Origin: Runella zeae DSM 19591
Lineage (GTDB): Bacteria > Bacteroidota > Bacteroidia > Cytophagales > Spirosomataceae
Reading direction: 5' to 3'
Length of the DNA stretch: 64,000 nt
Assembly (NCBI RefSeq): GCF_000423565.1
Contig: NZ_KE384041.1
Coordinates: 40,311-104,310 of the forward strand
Made by a program: the position numbers and the translations under genes. Numbering within the stretch: the first letter of the stretch is position 1; the number at the start of each line of letters is the position of its first letter. The notes under the pieces are model-generated. The model saw nothing but the letters and a program-made list of their open reading frames with translations. It was not told the origin of the DNA and searched no databases. Shown here in pieces: positions 7,814-16,343 of this stretch.

Positions 7814-10378
7814 ATGAAAAAATTATGTATCATCTTATTGATGGGAGTAGTTGTCTTGCCCTCTTGGGCACAATTGGGATATCAGACAGTATGGGAAAAA
7901 CCATATGGGAGTAATGTAGTATGCGAACGACCAGATGGATATTGGTATCCTAATAGTTATTTAACTCCTGACGGTTCGACTGTATTAGAGATTCCGTTTA
8001 GAAAATGTGTCCCTAAGTGTAGTACTACTGTTTTATATCGTGTCATAGGAAGAGATAGTACCTTTAAGGCGGAAGTAAACTATACACGCAATGGAGAGTA
8101 CGCTAACTTCATCAATAATAGTTTTGTACAGGGAGTATATTATGAAGAGCCACAAAACACTAAATACTCAAATATAATTTATGATGAAAACTATACCTAC
8201 AAAGTGGAGATAGAGACACCTTCTTCATTCAACTTTATTCAGAGCGTGAGTAAGATACCTTCTGGTGGAATGCTAGTTGCGTCTTCTATCCCCAATATTT
8301 TAAGGCGTTTTGATACAGCAGGCAAAGTGGTTTGGGAATATGCCATAAGGCCCTCGTACTATCGCTATCCAGATGAAACTGATTTTAATAGAACGACCTC
8401 GTCGGGGCGGCTGCTGCATCACAATGGTGTCTCGGCTTATATTACCACCCTTGAAGTGAGAAATCGTGCTAATTTTTCGGAGCTTATTTCTTCTTCTAAG
8501 CAATTGGTAATAGTGGATGTAGATGGTCGAGAAAAATCAAAAACTGATATGGGGCAAACTTTAAGTAGCTCTAGATTGATAGGAGTTGACAACGCAAACA
8601 ACTGGGTTGTATTTAGTGATAATATGATCACCAAGTGGGATGACCAAGGGCGTAAAATAAACCAGATACCGATTACTTTACCAGAATATTTTATTGGAGA
8701 CCTCAATTTTCAAAGTACACCTGATGGGGGATTTGTGCTTTATAACCCTAAACAAGTAAATGGAAAAATAGCAAAGTATAGTTCAACAGGAGCTTTGATG
8801 TGGTCTGTAGGAGAAGGGAGTACTTTGAATTTTGTCGATAGAATTAAAGTATTGCCTTCTGGGCGTATTGTAGGATATAGTCGTTTCTCTGCTTCTTTTC
8901 TCTTGGCAGAAGATGGTACTTTTCTTTTAAAAGACGGAAATCTGGTTTGGGCAGCGGATGGAGGCTTTTATTGGATAAACAATGAAAAATTGTATGCCTT
9001 TACACCGGCTGGGCAAATCGCATGGTCTATCCCTAATCAACCTGGATTGCTTAGTCTTGATGAAGACGGAGGTATTTTAGTGACTCAGACTATAAGAACC
9101 ACTAATCCCAATGCCGCAGAATTTCTCAGATTGGTGGATTGGGGGTTTACTCACACCTTTAAGCTGGTTAAATATACTAAATCAGGAAAAAAAGCCTGGG
9201 AGTTGCCCATCAATTTGCCAGTATCTGACCCCAACCAGCAAGTTAATTTTGTAGGTAGTGCATTGCCCTCTAAAAATGGAGGATATGTGATACCGCAAAC
9301 TTTGGTTTCTGTGTTACCTAATCCTCATATAGGTAAACAAGAAAATTTTTCTTATCAAACTCTCTTAACGAAGGTTACTGGCCCCTGTTATAAAAAATTG
9401 GATGCAGTTTTGAAGACTAAGGCTACAACCGTATGCGAAGACCAAAAATTTGAATTGGTCTCCAATACCGATTCTTTGGGGCTTCTGAAGTATCAATGGC
9501 AGCGCAATTCCCAACCACTCGCCACTACTAAGCAACAGACTTTTGAAGCCACTGGGGGAGGTACGTATAGAGTGGTAGTATCGGATTCGGTGTGTGGTAC
9601 TAGTTTTACTTCTCCTCAAGTTGAGGTGACAAATCGAACGATTCCGACACCTAATGTGACTATAAACGGACCTACTGATTTTTGTGAAGGTAGTAGTACC
9701 ACTTCTCTTTCTCTCGCATTACACAGCCCTACTTTGAAATACCAATGGCTTAAAAATGGCCTTCCACTTCAAGGAAGTTTTCAAAACAATCTTACCATAA
9801 CCAGCACAGGTACCTATCAAGTGGAATCGGTCGATACTACTTGTAGGGCGAGTGCCCGCTCTATAGGCGTACCTATCAATGTGCGACCTTTACCTGAAGC
9901 CTCCATAAGCACCGAGTCTGTAGGCATAGTCTATGCACCTTTCAAAGTGCTTTTAAAAGCCAATCAAGGTACCGACCTTAGCTATCAGTGGATGAAGCAA
10001 GGAACAGAGATAGGAGGAGCAACGGCGTCGTCTTTGGACGTAGGCGAAAGTGGGAGTTATAGTGTTCGGGTTACGAAATCTGGATGTTCGCGGACTTCGC
10101 AGTCATTGGAGGTTACGATACTACAGCCCTTGAGTATAGCACCAGAGCTAGAAAAAGAAATAAAGTTGTACCCAAATCCCAATCGTGGGGTGTTTGTAGT
10201 GGAGTTGCCAGAAGACTGGACAAATGCTGAGTTGGTGGTCTATGATTCAGCGGGAAGGCGAGTAGGTTTTGAAAGAGTATCTTCGCAGCTCCAAATTCAA
10301 GGAATGGGTGGCAGCTATTGGCTCAAAATACAGCATCAAGACAAAAGTACAACCAAGCAATTTAGTGTAGTGCCTTGA
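7814..10378 (+). CDS. Secreted protein with propeller-like repeats, Ig-like repeats and T9SS type A sorting domain
   Basis: An 854-residue exported protein: signal peptide 1-19 (ending SWAQ); an N-terminal half with repeated K-x-D-x-x-G-K/R-x-x-W type units (RRFDTAGKVVWEY, KYSSTGALMWSV, AFTPAGQIAWSI) suggesting a beta-propeller; then at least three Ig-like repeats marked by LKYQWQRN, LKYQWLKN and LSYQWMKQ (about 550-780); and a C-terminal T9SS sorting domain starting at KLYPNPNRG (about 787-854). It should cross the outer membrane through the type IX system and be displayed or released. It lies 15 bp after the anti-sigma-like gene, so the three genes are probably one transcript. Ligand or enzymatic role is not evident. 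Confidence 0.88.
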   Translation: MKKLCIILLMGVVVLPSWAQLGYQTVWEKPYGSNVVCERPDGYWYPNSYLTPDGSTVLEIPFRKCVPKCSTTVLYRVIGRDSTFKAEVNYTRNGEYANFINNSFVQGVYYEEPQNTKYSNIIYDENYTYKVEIETPSSFNFIQSVSKIPSGGMLVASSIPNILRRFDTAGKVVWEYAIRPSYYRYPDETDFNRTTSSGRLLHHNGVSAYITTLEVRNRANFSELISSSKQLVIVDVDGREKSKTDMGQTLSSSRLIGVDNANNWVVFSDNMITKWDDQGRKINQIPITLPEYFIGDLNFQSTPDGGFVLYNPKQVNGKIAKYSSTGALMWSVGEGSTLNFVDRIKVLPSGRIVGYSRFSASFLLAEDGTFLLKDGNLVWAADGGFYWINNEKLYAFTPAGQIAWSIPNQPGLLSLDEDGGILVTQTIRTTNPNAAEFLRLVDWGFTHTFKLVKYTKSGKKAWELPINLPVSDPNQQVNFVGSALPSKNGGYVIPQTLVSVLPNPHIGKQENFSYQTLLTKVTGPCYKKLDAVLKTKATTVCEDQKFELVSNTDSLGLLKYQWQRNSQPLATTKQQTFEATGGGTYRVVVSDSVCGTSFTSPQVEVTNRTIPTPNVTINGPTDFCEGSSTTSLSLALHSPTLKYQWLKNGLPLQGSFQNNLTITSTGTYQVESVDTTCRASARSIGVPINVRPLPEASISTESVGIVYAPFKVLLKANQGTDLSYQWMKQGTEIGGATASSLDVGESGSYSVRVTKSGCSRTSQSLEVTILQPLSIAPELEKEIKLYPNPNRGVFVVELPEDWTNAELVVYDSAGRRVGFERVSSQLQIQGMGGSYWLKIQHQDKSTTKQFSVVP

Positions 10379-10391
10379 GTTAATTTGCAGT

Positions 10392-10430
10392 ATTTCTCCT
10401 GTCGAGGTTTTTAGGCTCGGCAGGAGAAAT
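10392..10430. terminator. Bidirectional hairpin between convergent genes
   Basis: ATTTCTCCTGTCGAG (10392-10406) pairs with CTCGGCAGGAGAAAT (10416-10430), 15 bp with one wobble. It sits between the ends of the T9SS cargo gene and the convergent DUF3050 gene. The A/T at the stem base gives short U-runs in either direction. Confidence 0.65.
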
Positions 10431-10440
10431 TAAATGAGAG

Positions 10441-11232
10441 TCAATGTTCATCCAAAACCGATTTGTTGGCCATTATTTCTTCATAAGCACCGTCCCAAAG
10501 CTCAATTCTTTTTTCTAATGATTTTACCACCGCTTCTTGGGCTTCGTTCCAGTATTGTTCGTTGACGTTGCAAAGTTGCTGGGTCATTTCTAGGGCTAAG
10601 TGGCTATGATGATCTCCATCTACTTCGATGTGTCTTTCTAGGTAATATTTAAAAATGGAAATTTGTGAAGGAAAATGGGCGTGCAAATCATTGATAATAG
10701 AAACAAACATGTTCGGGATTAGGTCTTCCCTGCCAAAAGTAAATACCGCAGCCTGTATGTAAGGTTTTTGGCTATCTATGACTTCAAATGTATTTTCTAC
10801 AAAATTAACGGCAGCGATAGGAGTTTGAGCGACTGCAAAAGCATTTTTCAAGTTATGGTTTTGCAAAAGATGCTCAAGAAAAGCAGTGATTTCAGCTGTG
10901 TTGGCTCCGGCTTGTTGCATGGCATCCAAATAAAGCTCAAAATGGCTTTTACGATTTCCGTCCATGTCTACATCAGATTCTTCTCCTACCACAATCTCAT
11001 TGATAAGATAACGAGTCGCTGCCGATCCTTTGGGGTACCACGGTATGCTTATGCAAGTAAGATTGTTTTGAAGCGTTTTCAACAACGACATAAAATCCCA
11101 GACGGCATAGACGTGGTATTGCATAAAAACGCGTAAATCCTCGATTGTTTCGATTACAGAATACACCCGATGATTTACGATTTGTTGTCTAAGTGGCTCA
11201 ATGTGTGCATTGATTGTTTGGATATGATTCAT
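10441..11232 (-). CDS. DUF3050 protein, possible heme-oxygenase-like diiron oxidase
   Basis: A 263-residue, largely helical protein of the DUF3050 family; the ATG at 11232 is preferred over the upstream start at 11256. Candidate metal ligands lie in helices as in heme-oxygenase-like diiron oxidases (HDOs): H97 in SHFELYL after an NEI..GEES segment, E169 in FGRED, and H201, D205, H208 in HIEVDGDH. The last three fit HxxxDxxH exactly. The spacing from E169 to H201 equals that between the corresponding residues of the HDO protein CADD as I recall it. Function is unknown; an oxidative reaction on an amine or acid would be an inference only. The next gene on the same strand is also a histidine-box oxygenase candidate, 105 bp upstream. 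Confidence 0.75.
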   Translation of the reverse strand: MNHIQTINAHIEPLRQQIVNHRVYSVIETIEDLRVFMQYHVYAVWDFMSLLKTLQNNLTCISIPWYPKGSAATRYLINEIVVGEESDVDMDGNRKSHFELYLDAMQQAGANTAEITAFLEHLLQNHNLKNAFAVAQTPIAAVNFVENTFEVIDSQKPYIQAAVFTFGREDLIPNMFVSIINDLHAHFPSQISIFKYYLERHIEVDGDHHSHLALEMTQQLCNVNEQYWNEAQEAVVKSLEKRIELWDGAYEEIMANKSVLDEH

Positions 11233-11337
11233 TCGAATTATTATGAAAAAATACAAAAAAATACTTACCCTTTAAGTACGATTAAAACGTCAAAAAGGTT
11301 TTGAAAAATTAGTATTTTGTAAATGAATTCAGGCGCA

Positions 11338-12174
11338 CTAGTCAAATTTGGCTCCTACGGGAGGGCGATATTCTTCAAACGGAATTTTGAGTAAACTGCC
11401 CAATTCGTCGTTTTCTTCGGGTTTCATGTGGGTATCAATGCCATAGGTAAGTTGAGAAGGCTCTAATTTGGTAAAGGTCCCAAAAATCCGATCCCAAATA
11501 GAAAAAATATTGCCGTAATTGGAGTCAGTATAAGGTAATACATAATGGTGGTGAACATGGTGCATATTGGGAGTCACAATCACCCAGCTCAGTATCTTAT
11601 CAGCCCAAGATGGAAGGTGGATATTGGCGTGATTAAACTGCGACAAGGCCACCGAAAGTGCTTGGTACATCATTACTAACCACATAGGCGCTCCTGCCAC
11701 AAATACCGCCATAGTAGTAAATATAAATCTAAAAACACTTTCGCCGGGATGGTGACGGTTGGCGGTTGTTGTGTCTACTTGTGTATCGGTGTGGTGAATA
11801 AGATGAAAACGCCACATCCACCGTACTTTGTGTTCAGTCCAGTGAATAAACCATGCCCCAATCAAGTCAAGAACCAGTAATCCAATTACCGCAAATGCCC
11901 ATAAAGGGAGTGGAGGAAGCCATTGTAACAAGCCAAAACGGTGCGCTACCGCCCAATCGCTGGCTTTAAGCAAAATAAATGCAAGAGCAAAATTGATAAT
12001 GATAGTAGTGATTGTAAAAAAAATATTAATTCCGGCGTGCCGCCATTTATTATACCTAAACCTAAATAGAGGTACCCCGCTTTCAAGAAGCCAAAAAAAT
12101 GTAATTCCACTGACCAAAATAGCCGAACGGTGTGATGAAGGTATGGTTTCAAAATATCGAACAATCGCTTCCAT
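11338..12174 (-). CDS. Sterol desaturase / fatty acid hydroxylase family membrane protein
   Basis: A 278-residue integral membrane protein with about four hydrophobic segments (about 18-32, 50-70, 92-112, 152-176) and the histidine boxes of the fatty-acid-hydroxylase superfamily: HWTEH (111-115), HLIHH (124-128), the N-H-x-x-x-H pair near 182-186 and HHVHHH (205-210). These hold a non-heme diiron centre in the family. Bacteroidota members include beta-carotene and lipid hydroxylases; the substrate here is not determinable. The ATG at 12174 is the natural start. It is oriented with the DUF3050 gene downstream and could share a transcript. Confidence 0.88.
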   Translation of the reverse strand: MEAIVRYFETIPSSHRSAILVSGITFFWLLESGVPLFRFRYNKWRHAGINIFFTITTIIINFALAFILLKASDWAVAHRFGLLQWLPPLPLWAFAVIGLLVLDLIGAWFIHWTEHKVRWMWRFHLIHHTDTQVDTTTANRHHPGESVFRFIFTTMAVFVAGAPMWLVMMYQALSVALSQFNHANIHLPSWADKILSWVIVTPNMHHVHHHYVLPYTDSNYGNIFSIWDRIFGTFTKLEPSQLTYGIDTHMKPEENDELGSLLKIPFEEYRPPVGAKFD

Positions 12175-12202
12175 GTGCTTGAAAAATATGGTTTTTATGT
12201 AA

Positions 12203-12210
12203 CAAAAATA
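12203..12210 (-). promoter_or_regulatory. Candidate -7 element for the desaturase-like gene
   Basis: Read on the minus strand, 12210-12203 is TATTTTTG, a match to TAnnTTTG, 29 bp ahead of the start codon. No clear -33 element at the usual distance. Confidence 0.3.
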
Positions 12211-12407
12211 ATATTTTTTAGTACAAAAAAATACTTGAGCACTTTCTAAGCCTAAGGAAACAATGGAGGGTGAGGTGATTAAATTTAAAATGCCTTAAAA
12301 GTGGCACAACTTTTTAGCGCATTATGATAGGGATTTTTTACTTTAAGATAAAATTACCTAACATTACCTAACATTACCAACAACTTATTCTCCAAGATTT
12401 TATCTGT

Positions 12408-13205
12408 ATGAAACTAACTAATCAAACTGCAATTATTACAGGCTCCAGTTCGGGCATTGGAAAAGCCATCGCTATTGCGTTTGGGCAAGAAGGTGCCAAT
12501 GTTGTAGTCAATTACAACAGTAGCCGCGAAAAAGCCCTTGAGGTAGTCAAACAAATCAAAGCCGAAGGAGGGGATGCGATTGCGGTCAAGGCAAATGTGG
12601 GAAAAGAAGCGGATGTCCTCAAAATGTTTGAAAAAGCGGTTGCTGTGTTTGGGCAAATAGATATTGTGGTAGCCAACAGCGGCATTCAAAACGATGCTAC
12701 TTTCATGGAAATGACGCTTGAGCAGTGGGAAAATGTGATTAATATCAACTTGACAGGGCAATTTTTGTGCGCAAGGGAAGCAGCTAAGCATTTTGTGGCG
12801 CAAGCCAAAGGGCAAACACCCGTGCGAGCTATCGGAAAAATCATTTGCATGAGCTCCGTGCATGACATGATTCCGTGGGCAGGACACGTCAATTATGCCG
12901 CTTCTAAAGGAGGTGTTTTGATGTTTATGAAATCAATAGCCCAAGAACTTGCCCCACTCAAAATCAGGGTCAACGCCATCAGCCCAGGGGCGATTCAGAC
13001 CCCTATCAACAAAAGTGTGTGGTCGTCGGAGCAAAACATGAAAGATTTGATGAATTTGATTCCTTATCGACGAATCGGCCAACCAGAAGATGTAGCCAAA
13101 GCGGCGGTTTGGCTTGCCTCTGACGATTCGGATTATATTACGGGCGAAACCCTCTACGTAGACGGAGGAATGATGCTCTATCCCGAGTTTTCGGACAATG
13201 GGTAA
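12408..13205 (+). CDS. Short-chain dehydrogenase (glucose 1-dehydrogenase-like)
   Basis: A 265-residue classical SDR. The NAD(P)-binding glycine motif is TGSSSGIGKA (10-19), the NNAG equivalent is ANSG, the catalytic residues are a serine in CMSSVHD and the YAASK pair (Y and K four apart), and the C-terminus ends in DGGMMLYPEFSDNG. That tail and overall layout resemble enzymes annotated as glucose 1-dehydrogenase. SDR substrate cannot be settled from sequence. It is monocistronic, with a 233-bp A/T-rich region upstream holding a short CTAACATTAC repeat, and a shared terminator downstream. Confidence 0.88.
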   Translation: MKLTNQTAIITGSSSGIGKAIAIAFGQEGANVVVNYNSSREKALEVVKQIKAEGGDAIAVKANVGKEADVLKMFEKAVAVFGQIDIVVANSGIQNDATFMEMTLEQWENVININLTGQFLCAREAAKHFVAQAKGQTPVRAIGKIICMSSVHDMIPWAGHVNYAASKGGVLMFMKSIAQELAPLKIRVNAISPGAIQTPINKSVWSSEQNMKDLMNLIPYRRIGQPEDVAKAAVWLASDDSDYITGETLYVDGGMMLYPEFSDNG

Positions 13206-13214
13206 AATAACAAT

Positions 13215-13247
13215 AACCCTGCCGATATTCCGAACATCGGCAGGGTT
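13215..13247. terminator. Bidirectional terminator between convergent SDR and Gfo/Idh genes
   Basis: AACCCTGCCGAT (13215-13226) pairs perfectly with ATCGGCAGGGTT (13236-13247); it lies between two converging genes. Confidence 0.75.
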
Positions 13248-13253
13248 TCGCTA

Positions 13254-14300
13254 TCAGAAAGCTAATGTTTGTTTGAGACGATTGCTTTCCAGTGCCAATT
13301 CAATCACGCGAGTGGTATTACGGGCTTGTTGGGGTGTTACTTCTATGGCTTCTCCTTTGGCAATAGCCGCATAAAGGTTGTCATAAAAAGGCATGTAGTT
13401 GCCAGCCATGCTAGGGATAGTTTCGGGGCCGTTTTGGGTATACAAGGTTCCCCACTGATTTTGAGGCTCTTCGCCCCAAGGTTGGGTATCTGGTAAGATA
13501 TTTTTGCGAAGGGTATCTTCTTGAATATCAAGCCCATATTTTATAAAACTTCCCGTACTTCCATGAATCAAATACCGAAGACTGTTTTCAAAGACCATCA
13601 AACTTGCCTTCAAAATCACCGTTTTGTCGGCATAAGCTAGTCGTATATCAAAATAGTCGTCAGTTTCACCACCTTCTCTGATGATTTTAATGGTAGCCGT
13701 TACGGATTCAGGAGGCCCAAATAGCACAAGCGCTTGGTCGATGATATGTGGGCCCAAGTTGTAAAGATTGCCCGCACCCGCAGCAGCTACTTCTTTCCAA
13801 GTGCCTTGGGCGATTTCGGGGCGATAGCGGTCATAATGCCCTTCATATTCGACGATATTGCCTAGTTTTCCTTCTTTGAGAAGTGCTTGAATCGTCAAAA
13901 AGTCGGCATCCCAACGACGATTTTGATAGGCTGTCACCACTAATTTTTTTTCTTTAGCTAAAGCAATCAACACATCTGCTTCGGCAGTTGTATTGGCAAA
14001 AGGCTTTTCAATCACTACGTGCTTTCCTGCTTCTAAAGCTGCTTTGGCATAAGGAAAGTGAAGGTGGTTGGGGGTACAGATAAAAACGACATCAATCTTG
14101 GCATCGGCCAGAAGCTCTTCTGCGCTTTGTACCACTTCTACGGTGGCATCAAAATCATGCACTGAGCTACTGTTGCTAGTGACTACTTTGGTAAGTTTAA
14201 AGCCAGGATTAACTTTTAAAAAAGGAGCATGGAAGTAGCGTCCAGAGAGTCCGAAACCAATAAGTCCGACGTTTAAAACCTTTTCTAGTTCTGATTGCAT
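13254..14300 (-). CDS. Gfo/Idh/MocA family NAD(P)-dependent oxidoreductase
   Basis: A 348-residue two-domain oxidoreductase. The N-terminal Rossmann fold shows GLIGFGLSGR (12-21), then the FICTPNHLH segment and the EKP motif (VVIEKPFANT) whose lysine is catalytic in the family. The C-terminal half is the alpha/beta sheet domain that binds the sugar or sugar derivative, with NLGPHIIDQAL carrying the usual H and D. The family oxidises or isomerises sugars and inositols. There is no signal peptide, so it is cytoplasmic. No sugar-specific neighbours are present to suggest the substrate. Confidence 0.92.
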   Translation of the reverse strand: MQSELEKVLNVGLIGFGLSGRYFHAPFLKVNPGFKLTKVVTSNSSSVHDFDATVEVVQSAEELLADAKIDVVFICTPNHLHFPYAKAALEAGKHVVIEKPFANTTAEADVLIALAKEKKLVVTAYQNRRWDADFLTIQALLKEGKLGNIVEYEGHYDRYRPEIAQGTWKEVAAAGAGNLYNLGPHIIDQALVLFGPPESVTATIKIIREGGETDDYFDIRLAYADKTVILKASLMVFENSLRYLIHGSTGSFIKYGLDIQEDTLRKNILPDTQPWGEEPQNQWGTLYTQNGPETIPSMAGNYMPFYDNLYAAIAKGEAIEVTPQQARNTTRVIELALESNRLKQTLAF

Positions 14301-14511
14301 AAATAAAATGTGGGTATTAATAAAAGTTGTGTTATGCCTCCAATATATAAAAAGTGCACTTCTTACTTCCTAACCAAAAAACATAAAGAAGCAAGACAAA
14401 GCTACCAAACGAAGAAAGAATCTAATAAAAGTTACTGCTTGTGGAGTTGTTTTTTTGAGGGTTTTTCCAAAGTTCTTTCCGCACTTGTGCACTGCTGCCG
14501 TTTAGGGGGGA

Positions 14512-14542
14512 TTTCAACTATGGGTAAAATGTCGTACCTTTG
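14512..14542 (+). promoter_or_regulatory. Bacteroidota-type promoter for the SGNH membrane protein gene
   Basis: TTTC at 14512-14515 and TACCTTTG at 14535-14542 are 19 bp apart; the second fits TAnnTTTG exactly. Transcription would start about 20 nt before the ATG at 14571. Confidence 0.55.
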
Positions 14543-14570
14543 AGGACTAAAATTTAGAATATTTCAAAGA

Positions 14571-15821
14571 ATGGGTTTCTTCCAAAAAAATTCTACTCTT
14601 TTTGCGCGTCTCGGCTACTTCATATCTTTTGTTGTTTTGTTTCTTCTAGCGTTGATAGGCCTAGAGTTTTTTGTAGGAAATGGAGACGGAATATGGTTTG
14701 ATTATGATTTAAGGCTCATTGGTTTTAGGGTAGTAGCATGGGCAGTGGGATTGATTACTGCTTATTTGTTAATAAAAAATGGTCCTCCTCTTTTACAAAA
14801 CATATTGGTTTCTTTGATTACGGTCATCGTAGTCATCGTAGGAGTTGAAAAGGTAGTAGGTTGGATCCATGATGCTCAGCAGGCACCTTCTTCGGGGACT
14901 CCTGCGCCTCAGTATGCAGGCCCTGCCTATGATTCTAGCTATGCTTTTGACGAGTTTTTAGGCCGAAAACCCATCCCTAATATGCGTTTTAGATGGCTCA
15001 AAACATTGGGCGGTAAACCTGTCATGGATATTGCCATGCACGCCGATTCATTATCAAGGCGCGTTACTCCTTTTGCTGATAGTACAAGCACAAACCGCAA
15101 CAACTATGCTATTTTCTTTGGATGCTCCTTCACCTTTGGGGATGCTGTGGCTGACAACGAAACCATGACTTACTATTTTCAAAAAGATAATCCTAATTAT
15201 CAAGCTTACAACTATGGTTTTTTTGGGTACTCACCTCGACATATGTTGGCGCGATTACAGCACCAAGACCTTACCAAGCAAGTGACCCAAAAACAAGGGA
15301 TTGGCATCTATACTTATATTGAAGACCATGTCAATCGAGCCATTCCTTCCGCAGGGTGGATAGGTATGTATGACGGGTATTTTCCGGACGTTGATGAGTC
15401 GTCCTTACAAACTACAGGTGTCTACCGATTTGTACATCCACTTAAGTATCGTGTGGGGATGATGCTCTTTCATAGCAAAGTACGTCAGCATTTTGCGATG
15501 GATTTTCCCTTTGCTTATCGTCCTAAAGATTATGAACTGACCGCTAATATTATCAAGAAATCAGAGGAAGAGTTTAAAAAACAATTCAATAATGCGCCAT
15601 TTTATGTCATTGTTTATCCCGATGTTTTGCACAAAGATTCGCCTATGGTGGAGCTTTTGAGAAAGAAAGGGCTTAAGGTGTTGGATTATCGAAAATTGTT
15701 TCCATTCCCTTCCAAAGAGTTTCAACTCCAACACGATGGACATCCTACCCCCGAAGCTCATCGCTTGTTGATGGAGCAGTTGACCAAAGACTTAAAAAAA
15801 CAAGGTGTATTGGAAGGCTAA
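14571..15821 (+). CDS. Membrane-anchored SGNH-hydrolase-like protein
   Basis: A 416-residue protein with three N-terminal membrane helices (about 12-33, 48-67, 77-98) followed by a large extracytoplasmic domain. That domain has SGNH-like blocks: FFGCSFTFGD (block I, S186 as likely nucleophile), YNYGFFGYSP (block II glycine) and HDGHPTPEAH near 388-397 (block V, D389 and H391). The layout resembles membrane-bound acyl esterases or acetyltransferase-partner proteins acting on cell-surface polysaccharide. It has its own promoter; the downstream tsaE gene starts 57 bp later and may be co-transcribed. The substrate is unknown. Confidence 0.78.
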   Translation: MGFFQKNSTLFARLGYFISFVVLFLLALIGLEFFVGNGDGIWFDYDLRLIGFRVVAWAVGLITAYLLIKNGPPLLQNILVSLITVIVVIVGVEKVVGWIHDAQQAPSSGTPAPQYAGPAYDSSYAFDEFLGRKPIPNMRFRWLKTLGGKPVMDIAMHADSLSRRVTPFADSTSTNRNNYAIFFGCSFTFGDAVADNETMTYYFQKDNPNYQAYNYGFFGYSPRHMLARLQHQDLTKQVTQKQGIGIYTYIEDHVNRAIPSAGWIGMYDGYFPDVDESSLQTTGVYRFVHPLKYRVGMMLFHSKVRQHFAMDFPFAYRPKDYELTANIIKKSEEEFKKQFNNAPFYVIVYPDVLHKDSPMVELLRKKGLKVLDYRKLFPFPSKEFQLQHDGHPTPEAHRLLMEQLTKDLKKQGVLEG

Positions 15822-15878
15822 TAACAGCCCAGAAGTATAGACCACCAAACATTTGATTTTGTAAATTACTGAATCGAA

Positions 15879-16322
15879 ATGCCAAACCAAATGTACTCAA
15901 TCACTCCTTTTGAGTTGGAGGATATCACTAGTGCCGCTCGTGAAGTAATAGCGCTTTGTAAAGAAGATAGTATTTGGTTGCTGGAAGGGGAAATGGGAGC
16001 CGGAAAAACCACCCTAGTTAAGGCTATTGGCAAAGTACTGGGTGTCGTAAATACCATTCAAAGTCCCACTTTTTCGATTGTAAATCAGTACCTTACTAGC
16101 GCTGGAGATACTATTTATCATTTTGATTGCTACCGCTTAAAATCTGCTGTTGAAGCTTTTGATATTGGAGTAGAAGAGTACTTGGATTCAGGTGCGTTGT
16201 GTTTGATCGAATGGCCCGACAAAATTGCCGACTTACTGCCCGCACGTTTCAAAAAGATTACAATTAAGGAAGTGGCGAACGGAAAAAGGGCAATTACAGT
16301 TACTGATAACGTTGACATCTAA
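15879..16322 (+). CDS. tsaE: tRNA threonylcarbamoyladenosine biosynthesis ATPase TsaE
   Basis: A 147-residue P-loop ATPase with Walker A GEMGAGKTT (37-45), the family segment SPTFSIVNQY, HFDCYRL and the EYLDSGALCLIEWPD block characteristic of TsaE (YjeE). TsaE drives turnover of the TsaB-TsaD complex that makes t6A at position 37 of ANN-decoding tRNAs. An internal ATG four codons in (15891) is an alternative start. The 21-bp spacing to the next gene suggests an operon with alanine dehydrogenase. Confidence 0.95.
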   Translation: MPNQMYSITPFELEDITSAAREVIALCKEDSIWLLEGEMGAGKTTLVKAIGKVLGVVNTIQSPTFSIVNQYLTSAGDTIYHFDCYRLKSAVEAFDIGVEEYLDSGALCLIEWPDKIADLLPARFKKITIKEVANGKRAITVTDNVDI

Positions 16323-16343
16323 AGTTTAAATGATTCTAAAAAA

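Noticed and set aside
12355-12386. Short repeated CTAACATTAC sequence upstream of the SDR gene
   Set aside because: Only two to three imperfect units; too short to call a functional repeat or operator without comparison.
14310-14543. 77-codon open frame between the Gfo/Idh gene and the SGNH gene
   Set aside because: Starts in the region expected to hold the divergent promoters, ends in the -7 element, and the protein is basic and Cys/Ser-rich without pattern.
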